From Pseudobdellovibrionaceae bacterium (GTDB lineage Bacteria; Bdellovibrionota; Bdellovibrionia; Bdellovibrionales; UBA1609): a DNA stretch of 64,000 nucleotides. Below the pieces are notes generated by a model. It did no database searches, was not told where the DNA came from, and saw only the letters and a list, made by a program, of their open reading frames with translations. The DNA lies in contig JABJQG010000005.1 in the NCBI GenBank assembly GCA_018663505.1, forward strand, positions 1 to 64,000, read 5' to 3'. Of the stretch, positions 37,499 through 46,761 are shown one piece after another. Made by a program: the position numbers and the translations under genes. The stretch's first letter is position 1, and the number at the start of each line of letters is the position of its first letter.

Positions 37499-38724
37499 AT
37501 TTTGCACGTTTCTGGTTTGCCTGGCACTTTTTTAAGACCAATTATTTTTTATTAAATCTGACGAATATTATCGCTGTGGTGGGCCTTGCTATTGGGGTGG
37601 CCTCTTTAGTCGTATCTATGGCTGTAGTTAGCGGATTTGAGACTACTCTTAAGCAAAACCTAGTGGAAACAATGGGGCATGTTCTGGTGGTAAAAAGAGG
37701 ACTTAAGCTAGATGATTTGCCTGAGCTTCGTGAACGCTTTCAGAAGAACATAGCTGATTTTGAAAGTTTAACCCCTTTTGCTACTCTTCAAGGGGTGCTT
37801 GCTCATAAAGGGGAATTGTCAGGTGTAATAATTGAGGGTTTGGACCCAAATACAGTAGATGAGGTTCTGAACTTCCGTCATCGTATTGTTTCAGGTAAGT
37901 ATGACTTGAGCTCTGATGGCCATGTAGCAGCAGCGCTCATTGGTTTGGGAATTGCAGATCGTTTCCAACTAAAAGTTGGAGATAAATTTAAAGTTGTGAT
38001 TCCAAAAAGCAACGGTATGGATTTACAAAGTTTAAGTCCAAAGTTGAAGGAATTTGTGGTTAAGGGAGTAATGCAGCTGGGGCGACATGAGTATAATCAA
38101 CGCTATATTATGACTGAATTAAGTGAGGCACAAAGCTTTGCAGAAACAAGCGAAAATATTTATGGTTTTAGGGTGAAATTAAAACGAGACATAGAAGCTT
38201 TTCCTGCAGCCCAGGAGATTATGCAACAGCTCGATTTCATGGGTTCAGCTCGTGCATGGGAGGAGAATCATTCCAATGTTTTTAAAGCTGTCAAACAAGA
38301 GCGTATCATAATATTTTTTGTTATTTTTATTATAATCATCGCGGCTTGTTTTAATTTAGCCAGTGCTCTTTATGTTAACTCGGTAAAACGAATAAAAGAT
38401 ATATGTATTATGAAGTCCATAGGGGCTACAAATAGTTTTGTGAGAAGTGTCTTTAGTTTGCAAGGCATGTTTCTTGGATTTATGGGAACATTACTAGGGG
38501 TTATTCTTGGATTTGCTCTTTGTTATATTTTCTATTGGGTGCAAAAACATTTTGGGTTAATCCCATCTTCTGTTTACCACGTAGATAGTATTCAAATTGA
38601 CATTAGGGGTGTGGATTTATTCTTTATTTTTGTTGCAACCATGGGGCTAAGTTATTTGGCTTCATTCTATTCCGCATCTCGAGGTGCTAAAGTTATGCCA
38701 GCAGAGGGGTTAAAGTATGAGTGA
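37495..38724 (+). CDS. lolC: Lipoprotein-releasing ABC transporter permease LolC/LolE
   Basis: A 409-residue permease of the FtsX/MacB-like LolCE family: one N-terminal span (about 20-45), a long periplasmic domain (about 50-270) and three C-terminal spans (about 275-300, 318-348, 370-395) with KRIKDICIMKSIGATNSFV before the second. With LolD it extracts lipoproteins from the inner membrane for transfer to LolA. There is a single permease gene, so it probably forms a homodimer (LolF-like) rather than a LolC-LolE pair. It overlaps lolD by 8 bases. Confidence 0.93.
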   Translation: MNFARFWFAWHFFKTNYFLLNLTNIIAVVGLAIGVASLVVSMAVVSGFETTLKQNLVETMGHVLVVKRGLKLDDLPELRERFQKNIADFESLTPFATLQGVLAHKGELSGVIIEGLDPNTVDEVLNFRHRIVSGKYDLSSDGHVAAALIGLGIADRFQLKVGDKFKVVIPKSNGMDLQSLSPKLKEFVVKGVMQLGRHEYNQRYIMTELSEAQSFAETSENIYGFRVKLKRDIEAFPAAQEIMQQLDFMGSARAWEENHSNVFKAVKQERIIIFFVIFIIIIAACFNLASALYVNSVKRIKDICIMKSIGATNSFVRSVFSLQGMFLGFMGTLLGVILGFALCYIFYWVQKHFGLIPSSVYHVDSIQIDIRGVDLFFIFVATMGLSYLASFYSASRGAKVMPAEGLKYE

Positions 38725-39412
38725 ATTTGTTTTGGAGGCCCAAGGGATTAAGAAGAGTTTCTCCCAGGGGGCTGGTGAATTAGAGATCTTAAAAGGGCTT
38801 AGTATAAAGGTTAAAGAGAATGATGATATCTGTATAGTGGGTTCCTCTGGGGCAGGTAAAAGTACTTTTTTACATATTTTAGGTACACTAGATGTGCCCT
38901 CAGAGGGAAAAGTTTTTTATCGAGGTGAGGATTTATTTATAAAGTCAGATAAAGACCTTGCACGGTTTAGAAATAATGAATTAGGCTTTGTTTTTCAGTT
39001 TCATCACTTGATGAATGAATTTGATGTTTTAGAAAATGTTATGATGCCCGCTTTTATTGCTGGGCAGTCTAAGAAAGATTCAAAAGATCGAGCTCGACAA
39101 CTGTTGGAACAGCTGGGGATGACTTCTCGGATTACTCATTTCCCCTCCCAACTTTCAGGTGGTGAAAAACAGCGGGTAGCTATTGCAAGATCTCTTGTGA
39201 TGAATCCAAGGGTACTATTTGCTGATGAGCCCACTGGGAACTTGGATAAAACTAATAGCTTAATGGTTCAGGATTTATTATTTCAAGTTAAAGAAGAGCG
39301 TAACCTTACGTTGATTGTGGTTACCCATGACACTAGCTTTGCAAAGAAGTTTAGTAATGTTTATGAAATGAAAGACGGTCTTTGGGATATTGATTCTGTA
39401 GTACAAGAGTAG
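38717..39412 (+). CDS. lolD: Lipoprotein-releasing ABC transporter ATPase LolD
   Basis: A 231-residue ATPase with Walker A GSSGAGKSTF, Q-loop FQFHHLM, signature LSGGEKQRVAIARSL, Walker B VLFADEPTGNLD and H-loop VVTHD. It powers the permease encoded just upstream. Length and the short C-terminus match LolD of other diderms. Confidence 0.95.
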   Translation: MSEFVLEAQGIKKSFSQGAGELEILKGLSIKVKENDDICIVGSSGAGKSTFLHILGTLDVPSEGKVFYRGEDLFIKSDKDLARFRNNELGFVFQFHHLMNEFDVLENVMMPAFIAGQSKKDSKDRARQLLEQLGMTSRITHFPSQLSGGEKQRVAIARSLVMNPRVLFADEPTGNLDKTNSLMVQDLLFQVKEERNLTLIVVTHDTSFAKKFSNVYEMKDGLWDIDSVVQE

Positions 39413-39510
39413 GAATTACTTATATGAGTGATTGTTTATGCGAATGCGGCTGAAGTTATTATGTGTTAAGTTCATAGCTTAGTTCAGACTTATTTGTTTT
39501 ATTAGATTCT

Positions 39511-39581
39511 TTAAAACGCGAAGCGCTCTGAAAGAGCAAGGGCAGGAGCCCGAGTTTTAATAATTAGAGCCAGGAAGGCTC
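39511..39581 (+). ncRNA. Possible structured RNA with GGA-loop hairpins
   Basis: TTAAAAC (39511-39517) pairs with GTTTTAA (39554-39560), enclosing hairpins GCTCT/AGAGC (39525-39537) and GGGC-AGGA-GCCC (39540-39551). A third hairpin, GAGCC-AGGAA-GGCTC (39567-39581), follows. Two loops expose GGA, as in CsrA/RsmA-binding RNAs. It is GC-richer than its surroundings. No promoter or T-run was identified, so it could equally be a folded 3' end of the lol transcript. Confidence 0.35.
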
Positions 39582-39611
39582 ACTATTCGGTTGCAATATT
39601 TAAGTTAAACA

Positions 39612-40124
39612 CTACTCCTCTGGATGAGTTAGGTATTCTTGAATTTTTTTAAAAGTCAATTTACTCATTTTAACAATGACGGCTCCATACCTAAAGTCAC
39701 AGTCTTCGCCCTGGTTTAGAGGTCCAACATTAATGATTTTAACATCGAATATAACATCTGGTAGACTAAGATTACCAGAAAGTTCTAGGGTTATGACACC
39801 GCCCAAATCTAGGTCTCGGTTGGATGAGTGAAAGCCAACGCCAGATAGAGAGATGTCAGTCATTTTTCCTTTAGCAACAACTTTGTTTTTATGATGAACA
39901 ATAATTGGACTGCGGTTAGGGAACCTTTCGTGTTGACGTCTGTCTTCAGCTTCTAGTTTGGAGAAATCAAAATTTATATCCCCATCTTTATCTGTTGATT
40001 GAACCAAATCGTAAAAGTGATCATCCAGCTTACCTACGGCATCCTTTATATCAATTTCAGACTCGGCCTCTTCCTTGTTGGCCAACGGATTGTCGAATTG
40101 TAAAACACGTTTTGATGAAGACAT
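39612..40124 (-). CDS. PilZ domain protein
   Basis: A 170-residue protein with an acidic N-terminal region (about 1-60) and a PilZ domain: RQHERFPNRSP supplies RxxxR and DISLSGVGF the D-x-S-x-x-G motif, both complete, so it should bind cyclic di-GMP. The target is unknown; type IV pili, flagella and envelope enzymes are all encoded nearby. It is divergent from bamA. Confidence 0.87.
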   Translation of the reverse strand: MSSSKRVLQFDNPLANKEEAESEIDIKDAVGKLDDHFYDLVQSTDKDGDINFDFSKLEAEDRRQHERFPNRSPIIVHHKNKVVAKGKMTDISLSGVGFHSSNRDLDLGGVITLELSGNLSLPDVIFDVKIINVGPLNQGEDCDFRYGAVIVKMSKLTFKKIQEYLTHPEE

Positions 40125-40447
40125 TTTAATTCCTCGAATGGTTTTAATGACTATCGGTGCTCTAAGTTATGAAGTTTAACGATTAATAAACTTGAGAAGC
40201 CAATGCGTTAATTCTAGCAAAAAGTTTAGGAAGTGCTGGTCTATCAAGCAGAAATTGTGGGATTTCTGTTGAAATACCCTTTCGCACCGCAGTACCTCAA
40301 AGCTACACACACCTAAACCTTGTTTTCAAATTCATACTATTATTCAATGTGATCTATCAAACCTAGACCTTTGACATAATAATGGATTAGGGATAGTTTG
40401 TTTTATTTAACTAAGTGCATAAAACTATTAGGAAAATACTGATTTTC
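40125..40447. other. Divergent intergenic region before bamA
   Basis: A 323-base interval between the PilZ gene and bamA. Aside from the bamA promoter candidate, no gene or fold was recognised. Confidence 0.4.
40371..40399 (+). promoter_or_regulatory. Predicted promoter of the bamA operon
   Basis: A perfect TTGACA (40371-40376) is 17 bases from TAGTTT (40394-40399), 48 bases before the chosen bamA start. The -10 box is weak. Confidence 0.42.
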
Positions 40448-42751
40448 ATGAGATGTAAAATAAACTCCTATTTAATAATACTTTTTATTTCCCTCTTAAC
40501 AGTTCAACCTGTTTTTGCAAAAAAAGTTGCTGAGATCAGAGTGCGTGGAAATAAAAAAATTGAAAAAGATGCTGTTGTTATCAAGCTATCTTCAAAAGTA
40601 GGACAAGAGTTTTCAGCTGATAATGTATCAAAAGATGTTAAGAGTTTATTTGATTTAGGCTTTTTTAATAATGTCATTGTTCATCAGGATAACATAAATG
40701 ATAAGCTTGTTTTAACATATGAAGTGAGTGAAAAACCGTCCATTATACAAATTGAATTTGAGGGAAATGGTGAACTGGACGACGAAGAACTATTGGAAGC
40801 CTCAGAGTTAAAATCTTATGATTTTTTAAATTATTCAGAAATTAAGTCAGCAGTAGAACGTATAGAAAAACTTTATGAAGATAAAGGGTTCTTTTTAGCA
40901 AAAGTGCGAACGGATATAGTCAAAGACCCTTCCTCAGCACATGGAATTAATATTAAATTTCAAGTTGAAGAAAATGAAATGGTTGTGGTTAAGAAAGTTC
41001 AATTTATTGGTAACCATGCTTTGTCAGTAGATAAACTGAAGTCTTCATTGCTAACACAAGAGGGCGGTTTTTTCAGTGCCATTTCTGGGGCGGGTTCTTA
41101 CAAGCAAGATATGTTTGATGTTGATATAAAAAGGCTTCATTTTATATACTATAATGAAGGTTATATTCAAGCAAAGGTGGATCGTCCTCAGGTCTACGTA
41201 ACACCTGATAAAAAGAGTATATATATAACAATCAGAATTGTTGAAGGTGAAAAATTTCATGTGGGGCAGATTGAATTTTCAGGTGACCTACTTTTCCCTT
41301 CAGAGAGCCTGAGGAAATCCATTTCACTTTCTAGTGAAGAGCTGTTCGTATGGGGTGACTTGCAAAAAGATGTACAGGCACTGCAAGCTAAATATGGTGA
41401 TTTAGGTTATGCCTACGCCAATCCAATTCCGAGAACCCGTATTTTAGAAAAAGAAAAAATTGTTGATATTACATTTGAAATTGATAAAGGGCACAAAGTG
41501 TATTTTGGTGAGTTTAATGTTGTTGGCAACTCAAAAACACGAGACAAAGTACTTCGTCGAGAGCTTAAGATTTTAGAGGGAGAGCTTTATAACGAAACTA
41601 GAAAGAGGGAGTCTGTTGCAAATATTCAAAGACTAGGTTTCTTTGAAACAGTCAGCTTTAATTCTAAAACTCCAAATGGACGTCAAGACTTGATGGACAT
41701 TGATATTGTTGTTAAAGAAAAAAACACAGGTACCATCCAAGTTGGAGCTGGGTACAGCACTCATCAAGACTTTGTTTTCAATGGGCAGGTGTCTCAACCT
41801 AATTTACTCGGTCGAGGACAAAACTTAGGTGTGACTATTGAGAAAGATAAAAACCGTGAAGAATTTGATGTGCACTTTACTGAGCCTTACTTTTTTGATA
41901 GCAAGTGGTCGGTAGGCTTTCGGGGATTCAACAAATCAGATCGTAGAGGTGATTACTCACAAAAAGGTGAGGGAGCCAGTGTGACTCTCGGTCACCCTTT
42001 AGCCAACTACTTAACTGGTTATATGGGCTATAAATATGAAGATACCCAATTAAAGCCATCAAGTGCTGATATAGAAATAGACGAAGATGTGTATCCATTG
42101 CATACCGCATCGGGAAGCAAAGGGGCGGTAACCTTATCATTGAGATATGACAAAAGAAATGATCGCCTTCAGGCTTCTGACGGTACATTTGCAAATGTAG
42201 CTTTAGAATATGTTGGTGTGGGTGGTAATAAAAAATACACTAAAGGACATATTAATTACAGATATTATAAGAATATTTTTTGGGATGTGATTTGGAGAAA
42301 TAACCTTACTTATGGTGTATTATCTTCTAATGATCCAAACCAAGAGCTACCTTTTAATGAAAGATTTCTATTGGGGGGTCCGAATAACTTAAGGGGCTAT
42401 TCTTACTTACAAGTGGGTAGAAGGAAGTATTCAGAAAAAGCATTTGATAGAACACTATCTGATAAACTAGCTAGAGTTCCTTTTGGTGGGACACAAAAAT
42501 TTGTTTATAATATGGAATTCCAATTTCCTCTTGTGGATGAAGCGGGAATTAAAGGTGTTATATTTTATGACATTGGTGGCGCTGACAATAGTTTAATTTG
42601 GGATGAATTTAAAAGTGATATTGGTTTTGGTTTTAGGTGGTATTCACCTATTGGCCCTTTGCGTTTTGAATGGGGATTGCCATTAGATGCTGATCCAGAC
42701 TACCATTCAGAGCAGTTGCAATTTCAGTTTTCTATTGGATCACCGTTTTAA
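40448..42751 (+). CDS. bamA: Outer membrane assembly factor BamA
   Basis: About 767 residues: signal peptide (MRCKINSYLIILFISLLTVQ, cut at VFA), five POTRA repeats (first VAEIRVRGNKKIEK; last HKVYFGEFNVVGNSKTR, ending about 410) and a 16-strand barrel that ends in an aromatic residue (GSPF), with the lid-loop motif FLLGGPNNLRGYS close to the usual RGF. It inserts beta-barrel proteins in the outer membrane. ATG 40448 is chosen for its signal peptide; a GTG at 40415 would add 11 residues. Skp follows by 47 bases. Confidence 0.95.
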   Translation: MRCKINSYLIILFISLLTVQPVFAKKVAEIRVRGNKKIEKDAVVIKLSSKVGQEFSADNVSKDVKSLFDLGFFNNVIVHQDNINDKLVLTYEVSEKPSIIQIEFEGNGELDDEELLEASELKSYDFLNYSEIKSAVERIEKLYEDKGFFLAKVRTDIVKDPSSAHGINIKFQVEENEMVVVKKVQFIGNHALSVDKLKSSLLTQEGGFFSAISGAGSYKQDMFDVDIKRLHFIYYNEGYIQAKVDRPQVYVTPDKKSIYITIRIVEGEKFHVGQIEFSGDLLFPSESLRKSISLSSEELFVWGDLQKDVQALQAKYGDLGYAYANPIPRTRILEKEKIVDITFEIDKGHKVYFGEFNVVGNSKTRDKVLRRELKILEGELYNETRKRESVANIQRLGFFETVSFNSKTPNGRQDLMDIDIVVKEKNTGTIQVGAGYSTHQDFVFNGQVSQPNLLGRGQNLGVTIEKDKNREEFDVHFTEPYFFDSKWSVGFRGFNKSDRRGDYSQKGEGASVTLGHPLANYLTGYMGYKYEDTQLKPSSADIEIDEDVYPLHTASGSKGAVTLSLRYDKRNDRLQASDGTFANVALEYVGVGGNKKYTKGHINYRYYKNIFWDVIWRNNLTYGVLSSNDPNQELPFNERFLLGGPNNLRGYSYLQVGRRKYSEKAFDRTLSDKLARVPFGGTQKFVYNMEFQFPLVDEAGIKGVIFYDIGGADNSLIWDEFKSDIGFGFRWYSPIGPLRFEWGLPLDADPDYHSEQLQFQFSIGSPF

Positions 42752-42798
42752 CATTTATAATTTAACTAAGATTTAATTAGTTTATAGGAGAATTAAGT

Positions 42799-43317
42799 AT
42801 GAAAAAAATAAATAAAAATACAATAATAGGTGCATTGTTAGCACTATTTATATCAGGTCAAGTTTTGGCTGAAGTTAAAGTAGCTGTTGTTGATATGCAA
42901 AAAGCTATTCAAGGCTCTGCTTCTGGAAAATTAGCTAAGAAAAAGTTAGAAAAAGCTTTTAATAAAAAGAAAAAGAAACTCGAGCAATTAGAATCAGATC
43001 TTAAAAAAATGCGTGAAGATTTAGAGAAAAAGAGCCTTGTGATGTCAGATGAAGTGAAATTAAAACGGCAACAAGAGTTTCAAAAAAAATATGTAACTTT
43101 TCAGCAAAAAAGAGCAAAAAGTGAGCAAGAAATTAGGCAAGAAGAGCAGAAATTGACTCAGCCTATACTCGTAAAAATAAAAAGTGTCATAAAATCAATT
43201 GCTAAAAAAGAAAAATATACAATGGTCTTTCAGAAAGCGGAGCACAATGTTCTTTTTGCTGAGGCAAGTATTGATATTACAAAAAGAGTGATTAAGGAAT
43301 TATCAAAGAAAAAATAG
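42799..43317 (+). CDS. skp: Periplasmic chaperone Skp/OmpH
   Basis: A 172-residue protein with signal peptide (cut near VLAE), a short beta strand KVAVVDMQKAIQG and long Lys/Glu-rich coiled-coil arms (about 45-130), then a return strand. This is the Skp 'jellyfish' pattern: trimers hold unfolded outer membrane proteins on the way to BamA. AGGAG lies before the ATG. A hairpin terminator follows 30 bases after the stop. Confidence 0.93.
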   Translation: MKKINKNTIIGALLALFISGQVLAEVKVAVVDMQKAIQGSASGKLAKKKLEKAFNKKKKKLEQLESDLKKMREDLEKKSLVMSDEVKLKRQQEFQKKYVTFQQKRAKSEQEIRQEEQKLTQPILVKIKSVIKSIAKKEKYTMVFQKAEHNVLFAEASIDITKRVIKELSKKK

Positions 43318-43347
43318 GGCAACCACTCTTTTAAATCTAATTTTTGG

Positions 43348-43376
43348 CCCAAGTTTTTAAAACTTGGGTTCTTCTT
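43348..43376 (+). terminator. Terminator-like hairpin between skp and fabZ
   Basis: A perfect 9-bp stem CCCAAGTTT/AAACTTGGG (43348-43356 with 43360-43368) is followed by TTCTTCTT. The interrupted T-tract suggests partial termination, which would lower lpx expression relative to bamA-skp. Confidence 0.65.
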
Positions 43377-43392
43377 ATTAAAGGATTCTATA

Positions 43393-43887
43393 ATGGGAAC
43401 ACCAGCTAAACCAGTTTTCACAAATATTGAGATCAGAAAAGTACTTTTGCATAGATATCCTTTTTTATTAATTGATCGGGTGGACAGCAAAGAAAGTGGT
43501 CCTAATCCAAAATCAAGAGTGGGTAATAAAGCCATTGTCAGAAAAAATGTCACAGCCAACGAGCCATTCTTTAATGGTCATTTTCCGGAGAACCCTGTGA
43601 TGCCTGGGGTGTTACAAATAGAGGCTATGGCTCAAGCTGGCGGTATGGCTTGTTATAGAGATGATAAGGACGCCTGCTTGGAGCTTGTAATTGCAGGAGT
43701 TAATAAATGCAAGTTTAGAGCCCCAGTAGTCCCAGGAGACACGTTGATGATTCACGCAGAAGTCCTTAAGGACCGTGGTTCAATTATTATTTTGCATTGT
43801 AAGTCCTACGTGGACTCGAAACTGGTTTCTGAAGTTGAGTTAATGTGTTCAATTTTAAAAAAGAACTCCCTAGGTAAAGGAGAATAA
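43393..43887 (+). CDS. fabZ: 3-Hydroxyacyl-ACP dehydratase FabZ
   Basis: A 164-residue hotdog-fold dehydratase of fatty acid elongation. The active site block is NGHFPENPVMPGVLQIEAMAQ, with catalytic His and the Glu in the following helix; RYPFLLIDRV near the start also fits. It competes with LpxA for 3-hydroxyacyl-ACP, which explains its conserved place one base upstream of lpxA. Confidence 0.96.
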   Translation: MGTPAKPVFTNIEIRKVLLHRYPFLLIDRVDSKESGPNPKSRVGNKAIVRKNVTANEPFFNGHFPENPVMPGVLQIEAMAQAGGMACYRDDKDACLELVIAGVNKCKFRAPVVPGDTLMIHAEVLKDRGSIIILHCKSYVDSKLVSEVELMCSILKKNSLGKGE

Positions 43888-43888
43888 A

Positions 43889-44668
43889 ATGATTCATAGT
43901 TCTGCTGTAATAGGTGAGAATGTTAAACTTGGAGCAAATGTTGAAATCGGACCGTTCGTTGTTATTCAAGGAAATACAACTTTGGGTGACGGCTGTAAGA
44001 TTATGTCTGGTGCTTCCATTGGAGCAACTACAGGTAGGGTGGTTTTAGGTAAAAATAATGTTGTTCACCAAGGAGCTATTGTGGGAGGCGACCCACAAGA
44101 TTTGCAGTATGATGGAGACCCTACAGAGCTGCATATTGGAGATAATAATACGATCAGAGAATATGTGACTATAAATTTGGGCACACTTAAAGATAAGGGC
44201 ATTACCATTATTGGAAACAATAATTTACTGATGGCTTATGTTCATATTGCCCATGATTGTGTGATCCATAATAATGTAGTTATTGCCAACTCCACTCAAA
44301 TGGCAGGGCATGTTGTTATTGAAGATAATGTCACTATTGGTGGAGTTTGCGGAATGAGTCAGTTTATTAGAATTGGTAAGTTTGCATATTTAGGGGGAAA
44401 TAGTACTTTTAATAAAGATATACTTCCTTTCTCTATTGCTGAAGGTCGTTGGGGAGTTATGCGAGCCACTAATAAAATTGGTTTGAGCCGTAATGGTTAT
44501 GAAAAAAAAGAAGTTGAAAGTATTCATAAAGCATTGAGAACATTTATTAGAGGTGGTTTAACTGTTGCTGAATCTGTAGAAAAGGTGAAGTCTAATATTC
44601 AGATTGATCAGAATATTCAATACCTTTTAGATTTTGCAGAGGCCTCTCAAAAAGGATTAGCAAGGTAG
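43889..44668 (+). CDS. lpxA: UDP-GlcNAc (or diamino analogue) acyltransferase LpxA
   Basis: A 259-residue left-handed beta-helix enzyme made of hexapeptide repeats (about 1-190), with catalytic His in YVHIAHDCVIHNN and a C-terminal helical part. It adds a 3-hydroxyacyl chain to the 3-position of UDP-GlcNAc, first step of lipid A. Because an oxidoreductase that could create a 3-amino sugar follows, the acceptor may be UDP-GlcNAc3N, giving an amide; sequence alone does not decide. Starts one base after fabZ. Confidence 0.95.
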   Translation: MIHSSAVIGENVKLGANVEIGPFVVIQGNTTLGDGCKIMSGASIGATTGRVVLGKNNVVHQGAIVGGDPQDLQYDGDPTELHIGDNNTIREYVTINLGTLKDKGITIIGNNNLLMAYVHIAHDCVIHNNVVIANSTQMAGHVVIEDNVTIGGVCGMSQFIRIGKFAYLGGNSTFNKDILPFSIAEGRWGVMRATNKIGLSRNGYEKKEVESIHKALRTFIRGGLTVAESVEKVKSNIQIDQNIQYLLDFAEASQKGLAR

Positions 44669-44673
44669 AGACT

Positions 44674-45606
44674 ATGAATAAAAAGATAAGAGCCGCAGTC
44701 ATTGGTGTTGGATATTTGGGTAAGTTTCATGCTGAGAAGTATTTTAAAATTGATAATTCAGAGTTAGTAGCAGTTTGTGATCTTAATAGGGAACAGGGTG
44801 AGGAAATTGCTAAAAAGTTCGAGGCAAAATATATTGCAAATTATGAAGAGCTTGTGGGACTTGTAGACGCTGTTACTATTGCATCTACCACCTCCTCACA
44901 CTATAAAATTGCTAAATTTTTTCTAGAGAATAATGTTCATGTTCATGTTGAAAAACCCATGACGACGACCTCACAGCAAGGGCAAGAACTGTGTGAGATC
45001 GCTGAAAGTAATAAATTAAAATTACAGGTAGGTCATGTTGAGCGCTTCAACCCAGCTCTTGTTAAAGCAAGGGAAAAATTAGCAAAGCCATTATTTATTG
45101 AATGCCATAGATTAGCGCCATTTAACTCTAGAGGAGCAGATGTTAATGTTATTTTAGATTTAATGATTCATGACTTAGATGTTGTATTATCTTTAGTAAA
45201 AAGTCCGATAAAAGAAGTGAAAGCCACGGGAACTCATGTCCTTATGTCTACTTTAGACATTGCTAATGCGAGGGTTGAGTTTGAATCAGGTGCTGTGGCA
45301 AATATTACGGCTTCTAGAGTGTCACAAACAGCTCAAAGGAAATTTAGAGTTTTTCAAGAGGATCAATACTTATCCATTGATTTTGGCTCGGGACAAGTTC
45401 AGCTTTATACGAAAGAGGGTGAACTCAAGGACGAATCTAAATTACCCATAAAAAAAGAAGAGTGGAATTTAGAAAAAAGTGATGCACTTTTAGCCGAAAC
45501 GGAAGCTTTTTTAGACGCAATTATTAATGATAAGCCATGTTTGGTTAGTGGTGAGGATGGAGTACGAGCACTTCAATTAGCAGAACAAATTATCCAACAA
45601 ATCTAG
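44674..45606 (+). CDS. Gfo/Idh/MocA-family oxidoreductase in the lpx cluster
   Basis: A 310-residue NAD(P)-dependent sugar oxidoreductase. Rossmann motif AVIGVGYLGKFHAEKY, the EKP motif (HVHVEKPMTTT) and a C-terminal sheet domain with DLMIHDLDVVLSLV are visible. Its place between lpxA and lpxB suggests action on UDP-GlcNAc, like GnnA, which oxidises C3 before GnnB adds an amino group. A GnnB-like aminotransferase is not in the window. Bdellovibrio lipid A is known to carry 2,3-diamino glucose, which fits. Confidence 0.85.
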   Translation: MNKKIRAAVIGVGYLGKFHAEKYFKIDNSELVAVCDLNREQGEEIAKKFEAKYIANYEELVGLVDAVTIASTTSSHYKIAKFFLENNVHVHVEKPMTTTSQQGQELCEIAESNKLKLQVGHVERFNPALVKAREKLAKPLFIECHRLAPFNSRGADVNVILDLMIHDLDVVLSLVKSPIKEVKATGTHVLMSTLDIANARVEFESGAVANITASRVSQTAQRKFRVFQEDQYLSIDFGSGQVQLYTKEGELKDESKLPIKKEEWNLEKSDALLAETEAFLDAIINDKPCLVSGEDGVRALQLAEQIIQQI

Positions 45607-45615
45607 GAACTTTTT

Positions 45616-46761
45616 ATGAGTCAAAAAATGCTAATTATTGCTGGTGAAGCATCCAGTGCATTGTATGCAGAAAGACTTATAGAGGAATTTAAGAATAATA
45701 ATTTTAACATCGAGTTTTATGGTGTAGGTTCTAATGCTATGGAAGCTTTAGGCTTTCGACGCCTTGGAAAATCTGAAGAGATGGCCGTTGTAGGACTTCA
45801 GGAGGTTTTGGCGCACTACAAGGATATTAAAAAGGTGTTTAATGACGTAGTTACAGAAACTTTTAAAGAAAAACCAAATGTAATATTACTTTTAGATTAC
45901 CCAGATTTTAATTTTAAATTAGCTAAAGAGCTGAGCTCTTTAAAAATACCAGTTGTGTATTATATTTCGCCACAGCTATGGGCCTGGAGAACTTCTAGGA
46001 TACAATTAGTAAAAAAATATATTAACAAAATGTTAGTCTTGTTTCCTTTTGAAAAAGATTTTTATAAGAAACATGATGTAGATGTAGATTTTGTTGGCCA
46101 CCCACTTTTAGATGAAATTGATGAAAAGCTATTCTCTACAAGCTTTCAAGCAGAACAAAGAAGTGGTTTTGCTATTAGCCCTAATGATTTTGTAGTAGGC
46201 TTAATGCCAGGTAGCCGAAAATCTGAAATAAAGCATCACCTTAGTACTCAAATTAAAGCTGCAGAGCATTTACTAATTCAGAAGCCTCAGGTTAAGGTCT
46301 GCGTGTTAGTTGCTGCTAAATTAAATATTGATGAACTAAAATCACAAGTGCATCAGCCAGATAAGTTTATTTGGGTTCAGAGCGACCCCGTAAAAATGAT
46401 ACCAATGGTGGATGTGGTTCTTTGTGCATCTGGAACAGCGACTATATTTGTGGGGTTACTTAAAAAGCCAATGGCTGTTATGTATAAAATGAATGCCTTT
46501 ACAGCTTTTCTAGCTAAGCGTCTTGTTAAAAATACTCCATTTTTTGGAATGGTAAATTTAATTTTAAACAAAGAGGTATGTAAGGAATTTTTTCAGGACC
46601 AAGCTAGTCCTGAAGAACTATCAGCAGAACTTCTCAAATTACTTAATGATAAGCCGTATTATGATGCTCAGGTATCACAACTGGAGGAATTAAGGGTTAA
46701 GTTAGGGAGCACTGGGGCTACCCAAAGGGTGTTTAAGAGCTTAATTGGGTACTTCCAATGA
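45616..46761 (+). CDS. lpxB: Lipid A disaccharide synthase
   Basis: A 381-residue GT-B glycosyltransferase (GT19) that links UDP-diacyl-glucosamine to lipid X. It has MLIIAGEASSALYAERLI at the start, YYISPQLWAWRTSRIQLVK, FVGHPLLDE, GLMPGSRKSEIKHH, and CASGTATIFVGLLKKPMAVMYK, all LpxB hallmarks (the usual GEASGD is GEASSA). lpxK overlaps its end by four bases. Confidence 0.95.
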   Translation: MSQKMLIIAGEASSALYAERLIEEFKNNNFNIEFYGVGSNAMEALGFRRLGKSEEMAVVGLQEVLAHYKDIKKVFNDVVTETFKEKPNVILLLDYPDFNFKLAKELSSLKIPVVYYISPQLWAWRTSRIQLVKKYINKMLVLFPFEKDFYKKHDVDVDFVGHPLLDEIDEKLFSTSFQAEQRSGFAISPNDFVVGLMPGSRKSEIKHHLSTQIKAAEHLLIQKPQVKVCVLVAAKLNIDELKSQVHQPDKFIWVQSDPVKMIPMVDVVLCASGTATIFVGLLKKPMAVMYKMNAFTAFLAKRLVKNTPFFGMVNLILNKEVCKEFFQDQASPEELSAELLKLLNDKPYYDAQVSQLEELRVKLGSTGATQRVFKSLIGYFQ

